Made by a program: the position numbers and the translations under genes
Notes under the pieces: generated by a model
Told to the model about the DNA's origin: nothing
Databases searched by the model: none
Seen by the model: only the letters and a program-made list of their open reading frames with translations
Shown here: piece after piece, positions 55,128-62,573 of the stretch
How positions within the stretch are numbered: position 1 is the stretch's first letter
Layout of the letters: each line of letters begins with the position of its first letter
Assembly (NCBI GenBank): GCA_000509105.1
Contig: BAIF02000023.1
Coordinates: 24,423 to 88,422 of the forward strand
Source of the DNA: Clostridiales bacterium VE202-21
GTDB taxonomy: Bacteria; Bacillota; Clostridia; Lachnospirales; Lachnospiraceae
Length of the DNA: 64,000 nucleotides
Reading direction: 5' to 3'

Positions 55128-55544
55128 ATGGATACATTTGGCCTGAAAATAATAGCGAGTGACAGAGTCTTCTATATAGGACGCTGCAGGAAGCTGATTC
55201 TCCCGGCTCCGGACGGAAAGATGGGTATTCTTCCGGATCATGAGAATATGGTAATTGCTATCAGCGTAGGCGATGCCAGGATGGAGATTGAAGAAGGCAG
55301 CTGGGTTGACATAGCCGTTGGTGCAGGTTTTGCGGAAGTCGTGAATAACCGTGTCACTATTCTGGTAGATACCGCTGAACGGCCCGAAGAAATCGATGTG
55401 CGCCGCGCCGAGGAAGCCAAAGAGCGCGCGGAAGAACAGCTCCGCCAGAAACAGAGCCTTCAGGAGTATTACCGTACCCAGGCTTCTCTTGCCCGGGCGA
55501 TGAACCGATTGAAAGTATCCCAGGGGAAACGCTGGAATTTGTAA
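55128..55544 (+). CDS. atpC: ATP synthase F1 subunit epsilon
   Basis: The 138-residue regulatory subunit of the rotor has an N-terminal beta-barrel (FGLKIIASDRVFYIGRC; GKMGILPDHENMVIAI) and a C-terminal helical hairpin (AEEAKERAEEQLRQKQSLQEYY). It ends the operon, and a 21-bp terminator hairpin follows. AGAGGTG precedes the ATG. The family's usual PGxxGxLPxH motif reads DGKMGILPDH. Confidence 0.94.
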   Translation: MDTFGLKIIASDRVFYIGRCRKLILPAPDGKMGILPDHENMVIAISVGDARMEIEEGSWVDIAVGAGFAEVVNNRVTILVDTAERPEEIDVRRAEEAKERAEEQLRQKQSLQEYYRTQASLARAMNRLKVSQGKRWNL

Positions 55545-55547
55545 ACA

Positions 55548-55582
55548 ATTCTGAAAATGGTGTGCAAAAGGGACTGACCCTT
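55548..55582 (+). repeat. 35-base repeat, copy 2 (after atpC)
   Basis: Starts ATTCTGAAAATGGTGT and ends GGGACTGACCCTT, with four differences from the copy before atpD. Its end forms the outer left arm of the operon terminator. Confidence 0.75.
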
Positions 55583-55619
55583 CTGCAGAGGGGGCTGCCC
55601 CCTTTGCAGAAGGGCCAGT
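55573..55619 (+). terminator. ATP synthase operon terminator
   Basis: CCCTTCTGCAGAGGGGG (55578-55594) pairs with 55598-55614 over 17 bp with one G-U and a three-base loop. ACTG/CAGT extend it outward after one mismatch. A pyrimidine-rich but not T-only tail follows. The remaining 55620-55821 shows no gene. Confidence 0.75.
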
Positions 55620-55821
55620 TCTCTTTACCCGTCCAAATTAATTCCCTCATCGCATCTTGCTTTTTATGAGAGATTATACTACAATATTTATATCTGTACG
55701 TTACCAGAACTACAGTGTATAAAAGCTAATAGTTATCGAGTACTGTATTGCGCAGGTTTCAGGCACTCTAATCACCAAAACATACACAAAGCAGTACTGT
55801 AAGATCAGGGGAGAGAAGTCC

Positions 55822-57441
55822 ATGAGTGAGAAATATAGACAGCGTTCTATAATAGAAATCATGAATGACGTACTGGGCACCATACGTGATTATTATGATT
55901 CCGAATATGTTTATTATATAGAAAAAGAGGATGACGATATCATCACGATCTATGAATGGTGTGCAGAAAACGTTCCATGGCAGAGGGACCGCATTAAGAT
56001 GCTGGATGCGGATCAGATGCCCAAGTGGCTGCGCCAGGAGATTACGGACACTACCGAGGCGGACTACAGTGTATTCCAGCCGCTGGATGATGAGGTGGTG
56101 GCGGTTCTGGCTGCGGTGGGCGTACACCGGGGCGGGTGCGACCTTTCACTTATGCGTGCGGTTATCCCATATATTTCACAGGCGATTGTCCTGCAGAAGA
56201 TGCAGAAGCAGCAGGAATACCTCAGCTATCACGATGACCTGACCGGGCTTTTGAACCGGAACAGCTTTGTCGGCTATCTGGCGGAAGTGAAGCAGGAAGA
56301 ACTGAAGTCACTGGGGGCGCTGTCCGTAGATATCAACGGCCTGAAGAACTTTAATAAAGAGTTTGGGCGTGAGTATGGGGATGAGGTGGTCATTCGTGTC
56401 GGGGAAGTCCTGGAGGAGTACTTCAGAGGCGCTATGGTATTCCGCCTGACAGGGGACGAATACCTGGCAATCATGGAGAACGTGGATTATGAGGACTTTA
56501 TGAATAATGTCCACGGCGCACACAGCAAGCTGGAGAATATCAGCCTGGGCCTGACTACGATGGGATATGCCTGGGAAAAGGTAGACATTGATGTGGACAG
56601 CCTTGTGGCACATGCCGAGGGCATGATGCGGGAAGAGAAGCAGAAGTATTATAAGAACCTGAAGAAAGGCCATCATGAGCCGATTATCAAGCAGGATCTT
56701 CTGGAAGATATCGAACAGGGGAATTTTATTGTGTGTTTTGTCCCCAAGGTAGATGTTCTGACGGAGGAAGTGGTGGGAGCCGAAGCAGTTGTACGTTATC
56801 ACCACAAGGATCTGGGCATTGTGGATCCGGGGAAATACATTACACTGCTGGAGGAGACAAAGCTGTCTCATCATCTGGATCTGTATGTATTCGAGGAGGT
56901 CTGTAAGACACTGAGGAGATGGGAGCTGGATGATATGCCGATGCTGCCTGTGTCCGTGAACTTTGCCGGTGCAACTCTGCGGCAGGAGAGCGTTGCGGAG
57001 AAGATGCTCGCCCTGGTAGAGAAGTACCATGTTTCCTGTGAATATCTGGAAGTCGAGGTTTCCGAATCCTACACAGATATGAATCAGGAGATGCTTGCAG
57101 AGACAAGCAACAAGATCAGGAAGGAAAATGTACGAGTCATTCTGGATCATTTTGGCGCTAAGGATTCCAGTTTTGCCATTCTATCTATCATGGAATTTGA
57201 TGGCCTGAAGCTGGATCGGAGCCTGGTAGCTAACATTGTCGGAAACAGCCGCAGCCAGATTGTGGCAAAGGCAGTGATTGATGTATGCAGGCAGCTCGGT
57301 GTCCATGTGGCGGCCGCAGGGGTGGAAACACAGGATCAGCTGAATGTATTAAAAGAGTTGGGATGTGATTATGCACAAGGGACATTGTTCAATAAGCCGA
57401 TTACGATAGACACTTTTGAAGTGCGCTATTTGAAGAATTAG
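55822..57441 (+). CDS. Degenerate GGDEF-EAL protein with GAF-like N-domain
   Basis: A 539-residue protein of the cyclic-di-nucleotide signalling type. Residues 1-135 form an unassigned sensor domain, perhaps GAF-like (FQPLDDEVVAVLAAVGVHRGG). GGDEF follows (YHDDLTGLLNRNSF; the signature reads TGDEY), then EAL (signature EAVVRYHH; VEVSESY; DHFGAKDSS in place of DDFGxGxSS; AAGVET). The changed GGDEF start and the loss of the second Asp of DDFG suggest weak or no synthase and phosphodiesterase activity, so it may be a receptor or scaffold. The ATG at 55822 follows GGGAGAGAAG. A phosphopantetheinyl transferase gene begins 15 bases later. Confidence 0.88.
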   Translation: MSEKYRQRSIIEIMNDVLGTIRDYYDSEYVYYIEKEDDDIITIYEWCAENVPWQRDRIKMLDADQMPKWLRQEITDTTEADYSVFQPLDDEVVAVLAAVGVHRGGCDLSLMRAVIPYISQAIVLQKMQKQQEYLSYHDDLTGLLNRNSFVGYLAEVKQEELKSLGALSVDINGLKNFNKEFGREYGDEVVIRVGEVLEEYFRGAMVFRLTGDEYLAIMENVDYEDFMNNVHGAHSKLENISLGLTTMGYAWEKVDIDVDSLVAHAEGMMREEKQKYYKNLKKGHHEPIIKQDLLEDIEQGNFIVCFVPKVDVLTEEVVGAEAVVRYHHKDLGIVDPGKYITLLEETKLSHHLDLYVFEEVCKTLRRWELDDMPMLPVSVNFAGATLRQESVAEKMLALVEKYHVSCEYLEVEVSESYTDMNQEMLAETSNKIRKENVRVILDHFGAKDSSFAILSIMEFDGLKLDRSLVANIVGNSRSQIVAKAVIDVCRQLGVHVAAAGVETQDQLNVLKELGCDYAQGTLFNKPITIDTFEVRYLKN

Positions 57442-57456
57442 AAAGCAGGCATATCT

Positions 57457-58086
57457 ATGATCAGGACGTGGCTTTCGGATATCCGCCCTTTATATGAGGA
57501 GCAGAGATACCGGAAATATTACGATACGCTTCCGGCTTTTAGAAAAGAAAAGGCGGACAGGCTGCGATTCCAAAAAGACAGGGCGCAGAGCGCAGGAGCC
57601 TGGATATTGCTGGAAAAGATACGAAAGAAATACAGAATTACAGAAAAAGCAGCATTTAATCTCTCGCATTCAGGGGATTATGTGCTGTGTTCTGTTGATA
57701 TGGAATGTAATGAGGAAACTCAGGTGGGATGTGACATTGAGACTGTTAAAGAGGCAGATCTGAAGGTGGCAAAAAGGTTTTTCTGCCCATCGGAGTACGA
57801 GGCAATTTTGAGGGAGGACAATCAAAAACTGCAAAGGGATATGTTTTACAGGTTCTGGGTGCTGAAGGAAAGTTTTATGAAGGCCACCAGAGAGGGCATG
57901 GCGCTGGATATGTCGAGCTTCGAGATCCGGCTTTCCTCGCCGCCTGTATTGCTTGAGAAGCCGGAACGTTTTCCGCGGGACTATTATTACCGCGAATACG
58001 TGCTGTCTGGGTGTCCTTGTAAAATAGCAGTCTGTTCCACTGACGACGAAATTGATTCTGAACTACGGATGGAGTTTAAATTATGA
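57457..58086 (+). CDS. 4'-phosphopantetheinyl transferase, Sfp-type
   Basis: The enzyme moves phosphopantetheine from coenzyme A to a carrier-protein serine. NLSHSGDYVLCSV, GCDIETV (metal Asp and Glu) and FWVLKESFMKATREG are the Sfp-family motifs. The 209 residues are typical. No polyketide or peptide synthetase genes are in the window, so it may serve a distant pathway or a lone carrier protein. It follows the GGDEF-EAL gene closely and overlaps the peptidase gene by four bases. Confidence 0.92.
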   Translation: MIRTWLSDIRPLYEEQRYRKYYDTLPAFRKEKADRLRFQKDRAQSAGAWILLEKIRKKYRITEKAAFNLSHSGDYVLCSVDMECNEETQVGCDIETVKEADLKVAKRFFCPSEYEAILREDNQKLQRDMFYRFWVLKESFMKATREGMALDMSSFEIRLSSPPVLLEKPERFPRDYYYREYVLSGCPCKIAVCSTDDEIDSELRMEFKL

Positions 58087-58871
58087 AGATGAACCGGAAG
58101 ATAAAAAAAGCGCTCATATTGGGTGCAGTGTGCGGTGCAGTGCTTGGAATGGCGCTGACATTTGCCGCCGCCAGCAAGGCATTAGACAAAAAAGAAGATA
58201 CTATGGCTAAAACGCACGAGAAGTTAAAAGCGGAGAATAAAGATCTGCAGTCAAAGTTGAAACAACAGAAATCTGTGGAGGCGGCGGCTGTTCTGTCTAA
58301 GCAAGAACCGGAGAATTGGGAGCTTGTGCTGGTAAATGACGATTATCCGCTGGATCAGGAATATCAGCCGGAATTAGCAGAGATTACAGAGGGGCGTTCA
58401 GTAGATTCGCGGATTCTCGAAGATACGAAGCAGATGCTGGAGGATGCCCAGGCGGGCGGACTTAAGATGTATATCTGCTCCGCTTACCGTTCCTACGATG
58501 ATCAGAAGACAGTATTTAATGAGACCATGCAGAACTGGGTCAACCAGGGAAGCAGTTTACTGGATGCTTACAATGAAACGAAGAAATCTGTTGCGGTGCC
58601 GGGATACAGCGAGCACGCGACCGGGCTGGCGCTTGACATTACGTCCGAGGAGTATCAGGATCTGGATGAGAAACAGGCGGATACGGCTGAGTCCAAATGG
58701 CTGGCGGAAAACTGCTATAAATATGGATTTATACTTCGTTATCCCCCGGAAAAAGCGGATATAACCGGCATTATATATGAGCCGTGGCACTACCGCTATG
58801 TAGGGAAAGAGGCGGCGAAAGAGATCAAAGAGAAGGGGATCACACTGGAGGAATACCTGGGTGTTAAGTAG
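58083..58871 (+). CDS. VanY/DdcY-type D-alanyl-D-alanine carboxypeptidase
   Basis: A membrane-anchored peptidase that trims the terminal D-Ala of peptidoglycan stems. An N-terminal helix (LILGAVCGAVLGMALTFAA) serves as anchor, and a short coiled-coil (KLKAENKDLQSKLKQQ) follows. The catalytic domain has the zinc motif SEHATGLALD and EPWHYRYVG, with SAYRSYDDQ upstream. The 262 residues fit the family. It overlaps the transferase gene by four bases (ATGA). Vancomycin-resistance partner genes are absent, so a housekeeping cell-wall role is likely. Confidence 0.92.
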   Translation: MKMNRKIKKALILGAVCGAVLGMALTFAAASKALDKKEDTMAKTHEKLKAENKDLQSKLKQQKSVEAAAVLSKQEPENWELVLVNDDYPLDQEYQPELAEITEGRSVDSRILEDTKQMLEDAQAGGLKMYICSAYRSYDDQKTVFNETMQNWVNQGSSLLDAYNETKKSVAVPGYSEHATGLALDITSEEYQDLDEKQADTAESKWLAENCYKYGFILRYPPEKADITGIIYEPWHYRYVGKEAAKEIKEKGITLEEYLGVK

Positions 58872-58956
58872 TTTCGTGAAAATAAGAGAACTTTTCTTCT
58901 ACGGAAAGAGAAATCTGGACATTTTTAACAAATATAAATTTTTTATAAAATAATAT

Positions 58957-58984
58957 TTGACTTTCAAATCTGCGCGAGTATAAT
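58957..58984 (+). promoter_or_regulatory. Promoter of the glnK-amtB operon
   Basis: TTGACT (58957-58962) and TATAAT (58979-58984) are 16 bases apart. The start point near 58991 is only ten bases before a terminator-like hairpin, so the leader is suited to attenuation. The preceding 58872-58956 shows no gene. Confidence 0.7.
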
Positions 58985-59000
58985 AAGTTATATCAAAACG

Positions 59001-59032
59001 AGGGCGTTTTCCACAGGGAAGACGCCCTTTTT
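59001..59032 (+). terminator. Terminator-like hairpin in the glnK leader
   Basis: AGGGCGTTTTCC (59001-59012) pairs with GGAAGACGCCCT (59017-59028) with one G-U and an ACAG loop; the T-run 59028-59032 follows. It would end transcripts started at 58991 unless an antiterminator acts. It could also terminate the upstream peptidase operon. Confidence 0.7.
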
Positions 59033-59073
59033 GTATAATAGGAAAGTGCACAGCACTTTCCTATTATACAAAA
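59029..59073. repeat. Perfect 21-bp palindrome with triloop
   Basis: The arms 59029-59049 and 59053-59073 are fully complementary around ACA (TATAATAGGAAAGTGC and its complement). Its left end shares the T-run of the preceding hairpin, so the two structures compete. The purpose is unknown. Confidence 0.8.
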
Positions 59074-59085
59074 CCCTCCGGGGGA

Positions 59086-59147
59086 TGCACACGCCGCGAT
59101 AAGGTATATAGCTGTAAGGCGGCATCGCGGCGGCGCCAAAGTGTGCA
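59086..59147 (+). other. Third leader hairpin before glnK
   Basis: TGCACA (59086-59091) and TGTGCA (59142-59147) plus CGCCGCGAT (59092-59100) and ATCGCGGCG (59124-59132) form a two-part stem with an internal bulge. It lies 70 bases upstream of the glnK start. Confidence 0.5.
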
Positions 59148-59216
59148 AGCCTTCATGAGTGAGGGGGTGGAGAGCAGGGGTGGGATTGCCCACTTTTATA
59201 AAAAGGAGGTCACAAC

Positions 59217-59555
59217 ATGAAGAAACTCGAAATTATTATTCAACCGGAGAAGCTGGAAGACTTAAAAACAATTCTCGATGGCTGTTCTGCTAACGGGCTT
59301 ATGATTACAAATATCATGGGATATGGTAATCAGAAAGGACACAGGAAAATATACCGCGGTGCAGAGTATCGTGTAAATCTGCTCCCTAAAATCAAGGTAG
59401 AAACAATCGTTGAACCTGAGACGGCCGAAGAAATCATTGAAAAAGTTGTCGCAGAAATCCAGACGGGTACATACGGAGACGGAAAGATATTTGTGTACGA
59501 AGTACAGGACGCGGTCAGGATCAGGACCGGGGAGCGCGGACACGATGCTCTCTAA
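59217..59555 (+). CDS. glnK: P-II nitrogen regulatory protein
   Basis: The trimeric signal protein reports nitrogen and 2-oxoglutarate status and gates AmtB. At 112 residues it is of normal length. Tyr51, the classic modification site, is present in the T-loop (YRGAEYRVNLLPK). TGTYGDGKIFV and the C-terminal VRIRTGERG form the nucleotide site. AAAGGAGG precedes the ATG. It is co-directional with amtB, with a terminator-like hairpin between them. Confidence 0.95.
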   Translation: MKKLEIIIQPEKLEDLKTILDGCSANGLMITNIMGYGNQKGHRKIYRGAEYRVNLLPKIKVETIVEPETAEEIIEKVVAEIQTGTYGDGKIFVYEVQDAVRIRTGERGHDAL

Positions 59556-59587
59556 ATTACAGGCAGGAATGAAAAATTGTTATCAAA

Positions 59588-59641
59588 GGGGATAGCTGTA
59601 AGAAACATAGAGATGTGTTTCGTTACAGGTATCTCCTTTTT
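59588..59641 (+). terminator. Attenuator-like terminator between glnK and amtB
   Basis: The left arm 59588-59608 (GGGATAGCTGTAAGAAACAT region) pairs with 59613-59636, with one mismatch and small bulges around an AGAG loop. A five-T run follows (59637-59641). It should lower amtB relative to glnK, or be a regulated antitermination site. Confidence 0.7.
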
Positions 59642-59694
59642 ATATGCCCGGCATGTGAGCGGCCCGGGCAGCAAAATGAGAAGGAGGAGTCATT

Positions 59695-60945
59695 ATGGGA
59701 TTAGCAGATTTAATTGCAGGCGGTATGGAATCAAGTGAGGCGGTATCCCTGCTGATAAATGTCATGTGGACGATGCTGGGGGCAACTTTGGTATACTTTA
59801 TGCAGGCTGGATTTGCCATGTGTGAGGCCGGATTTACACGGGCAAAGAATACGGGAAATATCTTGATGAAGAATATGATGGACTTTGTGCTGGGAAGCCT
59901 ATTTTTCTTTATTTTTGGTTTTGCAATTATGCATGGTACGGACTGGAACGGCATCATAGGAATCAAAGGATTCTTCAATCCGATTTCTCTGGCAGATGCA
60001 GATGGTTTAATGAACGGCCTGCCAGTGGGCGTATTCATGATCTTCCACACGGTATTCTGTGCAACCGCAGCCACAATCGTTTCCGGTTCTATGGCCGAGC
60101 GGACCAAGTTTGCAGCCTACCTTGCATACAGCGCTGCGATCAGCATTTTCATATATCCGGTTTCCGGACACTGGATCTGGGGAGGAGGCTGGCTCGCAGA
60201 GTTGGGATTCCATGATTTTGCCGGTTCCACGGCTGTACATATGGTTGGAGGTATCTGCGCACTGATTGGGGCAAAAATACTGGGTCCTCGTATCGGAAAG
60301 TATGACAAAGAAGGAAAAGTCAGAGCCATTCCCGGACATAACCTGCCGATTGCAGCGCTTGGTGTCTTTATTCTGTGGTTCTGCTGGTTTGGTTTCAACT
60401 GCGGTTCTACAACAGCCGCAACTACGAACCTTGGAGATATTGCCATGACGACAAACCTTGCAGCGGCGGCAGCCACACTTCTGGCAATGACCGTAACCTG
60501 GCTCAGATATGGAAAACCGGATGTGTCTATGACCTTCAATGGATCTCTGGCGGGGCTTGTGGCAATCACAGCGGGCTGTGATACAGTCAGCAACTGGTCA
60601 GCAATCATAATCGGTGCAATAGCGGGTGTAGTGGTAGTATTTGCAGTAGAATTTTTTGATAAAGTAGCAAAGATTGACGATCCGGTGGGTGCGATCAGCG
60701 TACACGGCGTATGCGGTGCGCTCGGCACAATCCTGACAGGGGTATTCTCGCCAGATTATTCAGTAGTAACACAGCTGATAGGCGTTGCTTCCGTTATAGC
60801 CTTTGTAGGCATCATGGCAGTAATCATCTTTACAATCATAGACAAAACAATAGGGCTGCGGGTTAACAAGACCGAAGAAACCGAAGGTCTGGATGTACAT
60901 GAGCATGGTTCAACCGCATATGCAGATTTCAACTTCAGACTGTAA
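59695..60945 (+). CDS. amtB: Ammonium transporter
   Basis: An Amt/Rh family ammonium channel with about 11 helices in 416 residues. MLGATLVYFMQAGFAMCEAGFTRAKNT is the N-terminal signature. FAGSTAVHMVGG, with the first pore His, and SVHGVCGALG, with the second, line the channel. It works with GlnK, which plugs it when nitrogen is plentiful. AAGGAGGAG precedes the ATG. Confidence 0.96.
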   Translation: MGLADLIAGGMESSEAVSLLINVMWTMLGATLVYFMQAGFAMCEAGFTRAKNTGNILMKNMMDFVLGSLFFFIFGFAIMHGTDWNGIIGIKGFFNPISLADADGLMNGLPVGVFMIFHTVFCATAATIVSGSMAERTKFAAYLAYSAAISIFIYPVSGHWIWGGGWLAELGFHDFAGSTAVHMVGGICALIGAKILGPRIGKYDKEGKVRAIPGHNLPIAALGVFILWFCWFGFNCGSTTAATTNLGDIAMTTNLAAAAATLLAMTVTWLRYGKPDVSMTFNGSLAGLVAITAGCDTVSNWSAIIIGAIAGVVVVFAVEFFDKVAKIDDPVGAISVHGVCGALGTILTGVFSPDYSVVTQLIGVASVIAFVGIMAVIIFTIIDKTIGLRVNKTEETEGLDVHEHGSTAYADFNFRL

Positions 60946-61062
60946 AACATATATTATTTTAATACCTACCCGCACTGTTAAGTTCCACCAAGCGAATTAA
61001 TACGCTGACACAGCCTTGACACCCTCCAATGTACGCATATTACCAACCGATTGGATGCACCA

Positions 61063-61355
61063 GCTGCAAAACAGGGAAGTCTGGCGACTGGGGGGAGTCT
61101 CTATGCCATTTTAAAAGTCCTAAAAGTCTGCGTTAGAGGCCATTAAGGAAAAAACATAGAAAATGGTGGGCAGAATTTGCCGTATCACGCAAATTCTGAA
61201 GCGGCCTAAGGCCCGAAATTATCAAATTTCGGGCTGCATGCCGCTGAACCGCCATTTTCTATGTTTTTTCCTTTAGGGCCTCTTACGCAGACGGAGCGGA
61301 TTTTTAAAATGGCATAGAGACTCCCCCCAGTCGCCAGACTTCCCTGTTTTGCAGC
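61063..61355. mobile_element. Fold-back element with 107-base inverted arms (MITE-like)
   Basis: The arms 61063-61169 and 61249-61355 match in 97 of 107 positions when one is reversed and complemented; the outer 54 bases match perfectly (from GCTGCAAAACAGGGAAG). The 79-base centre folds further: CAGAATTTGC/GCAAATTCTG (61171-61198), GCGGC/GCCGC (61201-61205/61240-61244) and GCCCGAAATT/AATTTCGGGC (61211-61234). No reading frame is present. It may be a miniature transposable element or a large structured RNA. The flanks 60946-61062 and 61356-61510 hold no gene; a TATAAT at 61470-61475 may serve the next gene. Confidence 0.75.
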
Positions 61356-61510
61356 GTCCCCCCCCTCCTATCACATAAATTGAACATTGACGTCCCCGTA
61401 TGTATTTGCTAAAATAAAAAAGAAAATGATGGGTTTATGAAGCAATTATTATGTTTCTATCCATCAGGGTATAATACAATACAGTATCACTATTAATAAG
61501 GAGGAAGATC

Positions 61511-62548
61511 ATGGAAGACCTTACATTTGGAGAACAAGTCAAAATTATTCTTGGCCGTAAAGGCATGACTATTAAGGAACTGGCAGAGATAATCGAGGAA
61601 CGTACCGGCAAGAAGATGTCCAGGCAGAATCTGACCCAGCGTCTGGGAAGAGACAATTTTCAGGAGCAGGACATGCGCACAATCGCAAATATTCTGGGCT
61701 GTCCTTTCCATTTAAGTATACTTTCAAGAGAAACTCCTGCGGCTGCGACTGCTGTAACTGAATCAGGAGAATCCGTTCCAACGGAAAAGGAGTGGAGGAA
61801 GCTGGAGAAGAAGCGCCAACAGAAGGCTGCGGAGAGAAAACAGGCATTTACACCGGTGGAAGGTCTGCAGGATAGCGAAGATATACTAGATGAAGACGAT
61901 GCGGAAGATATTGAAGAGACAGCAACGGATGCAGGTCTGACAGGCGCAATAGAGGCGGAAAGCGCTGAAGGACGGGCTGCTGGTACTGCGGTGGCAGCTG
62001 AATCAGCCATCGGGGATGAAAGTGAGACTGAAGAAGTAGATATGACGATCGGTGAACTCTATGAGATCCATGAGGAACTTTCTGAATTAGAGGAGAACGT
62101 TCAGGCCGGTGAGCCGATTGAGACAATAAAAGAAGAGTTAGAACAGAAAAAGGAAGTTAAGACGGAGAAGAAGGAAAAGTTCCGCACCGGCGGTATTTTC
62201 CTCAGGAAGAAAGGAAATCCGGCCCCTGCGGAAGAATCTGTGCCGCAGAAAGAAGAGAAGACTGCTCCACCTGTTCAGGACGAGGAAGAGCCCGAGGATT
62301 TCGAGCCGGTTATCAAACATGATGATGTAGAAGAAGACCGGGAACTGGGCGAGGTGAATCCTTATACGGGGCGTGAATATCAGTCCAACAGTGTGCGCAT
62401 GCATCCGAGCAGAATCGGATATGTACAGGTTTATGACCGATCTACACACAAATGGACAGATATGACCGAGTGGGCTTTTTTGGGGTATCAGGAACGCAAG
62501 AAAGCACTGCTTGGCAAAGAGTATGAACCTCCGATTTATCTTGACTAA
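61511..62548 (+). CDS. HTH-domain protein with long acidic linker
   Basis: This 345-residue protein is not assigned to a characterised family. Residues 1-75 form an XRE/Cro-like helix-turn-helix (MTIKELAEIIEERTGKKMSR, then TIANILGCPFHLSIL). Residues 80-270 are a low-complexity Glu/Asp/Ala linker with a coiled coil. The C-terminal 75 residues (VNPYTGREYQSNSVRMHPSR; YDRSTHKWTDMTEWAFLGYQ) look folded. AAGGAGGAAG precedes the ATG. It lies just upstream of dgt on the same strand. It may be a nucleoid- or division-associated regulator, but this is a guess from layout only. Confidence 0.7.
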   Translation: MEDLTFGEQVKIILGRKGMTIKELAEIIEERTGKKMSRQNLTQRLGRDNFQEQDMRTIANILGCPFHLSILSRETPAAATAVTESGESVPTEKEWRKLEKKRQQKAAERKQAFTPVEGLQDSEDILDEDDAEDIEETATDAGLTGAIEAESAEGRAAGTAVAAESAIGDESETEEVDMTIGELYEIHEELSELEENVQAGEPIETIKEELEQKKEVKTEKKEKFRTGGIFLRKKGNPAPAEESVPQKEEKTAPPVQDEEEPEDFEPVIKHDDVEEDRELGEVNPYTGREYQSNSVRMHPSRIGYVQVYDRSTHKWTDMTEWAFLGYQERKKALLGKEYEPPIYLD

Positions 62549-62573
62549 TATCGTAAAATAAGGAGGGTGCGTT

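Noticed and set aside
59001..59073. ANTAR-type tandem hexaloop antitermination site in the glnK leader
   Set aside because: The loops are ACAG and ACA, not six-base loops with A at position 1 and G at position 4.
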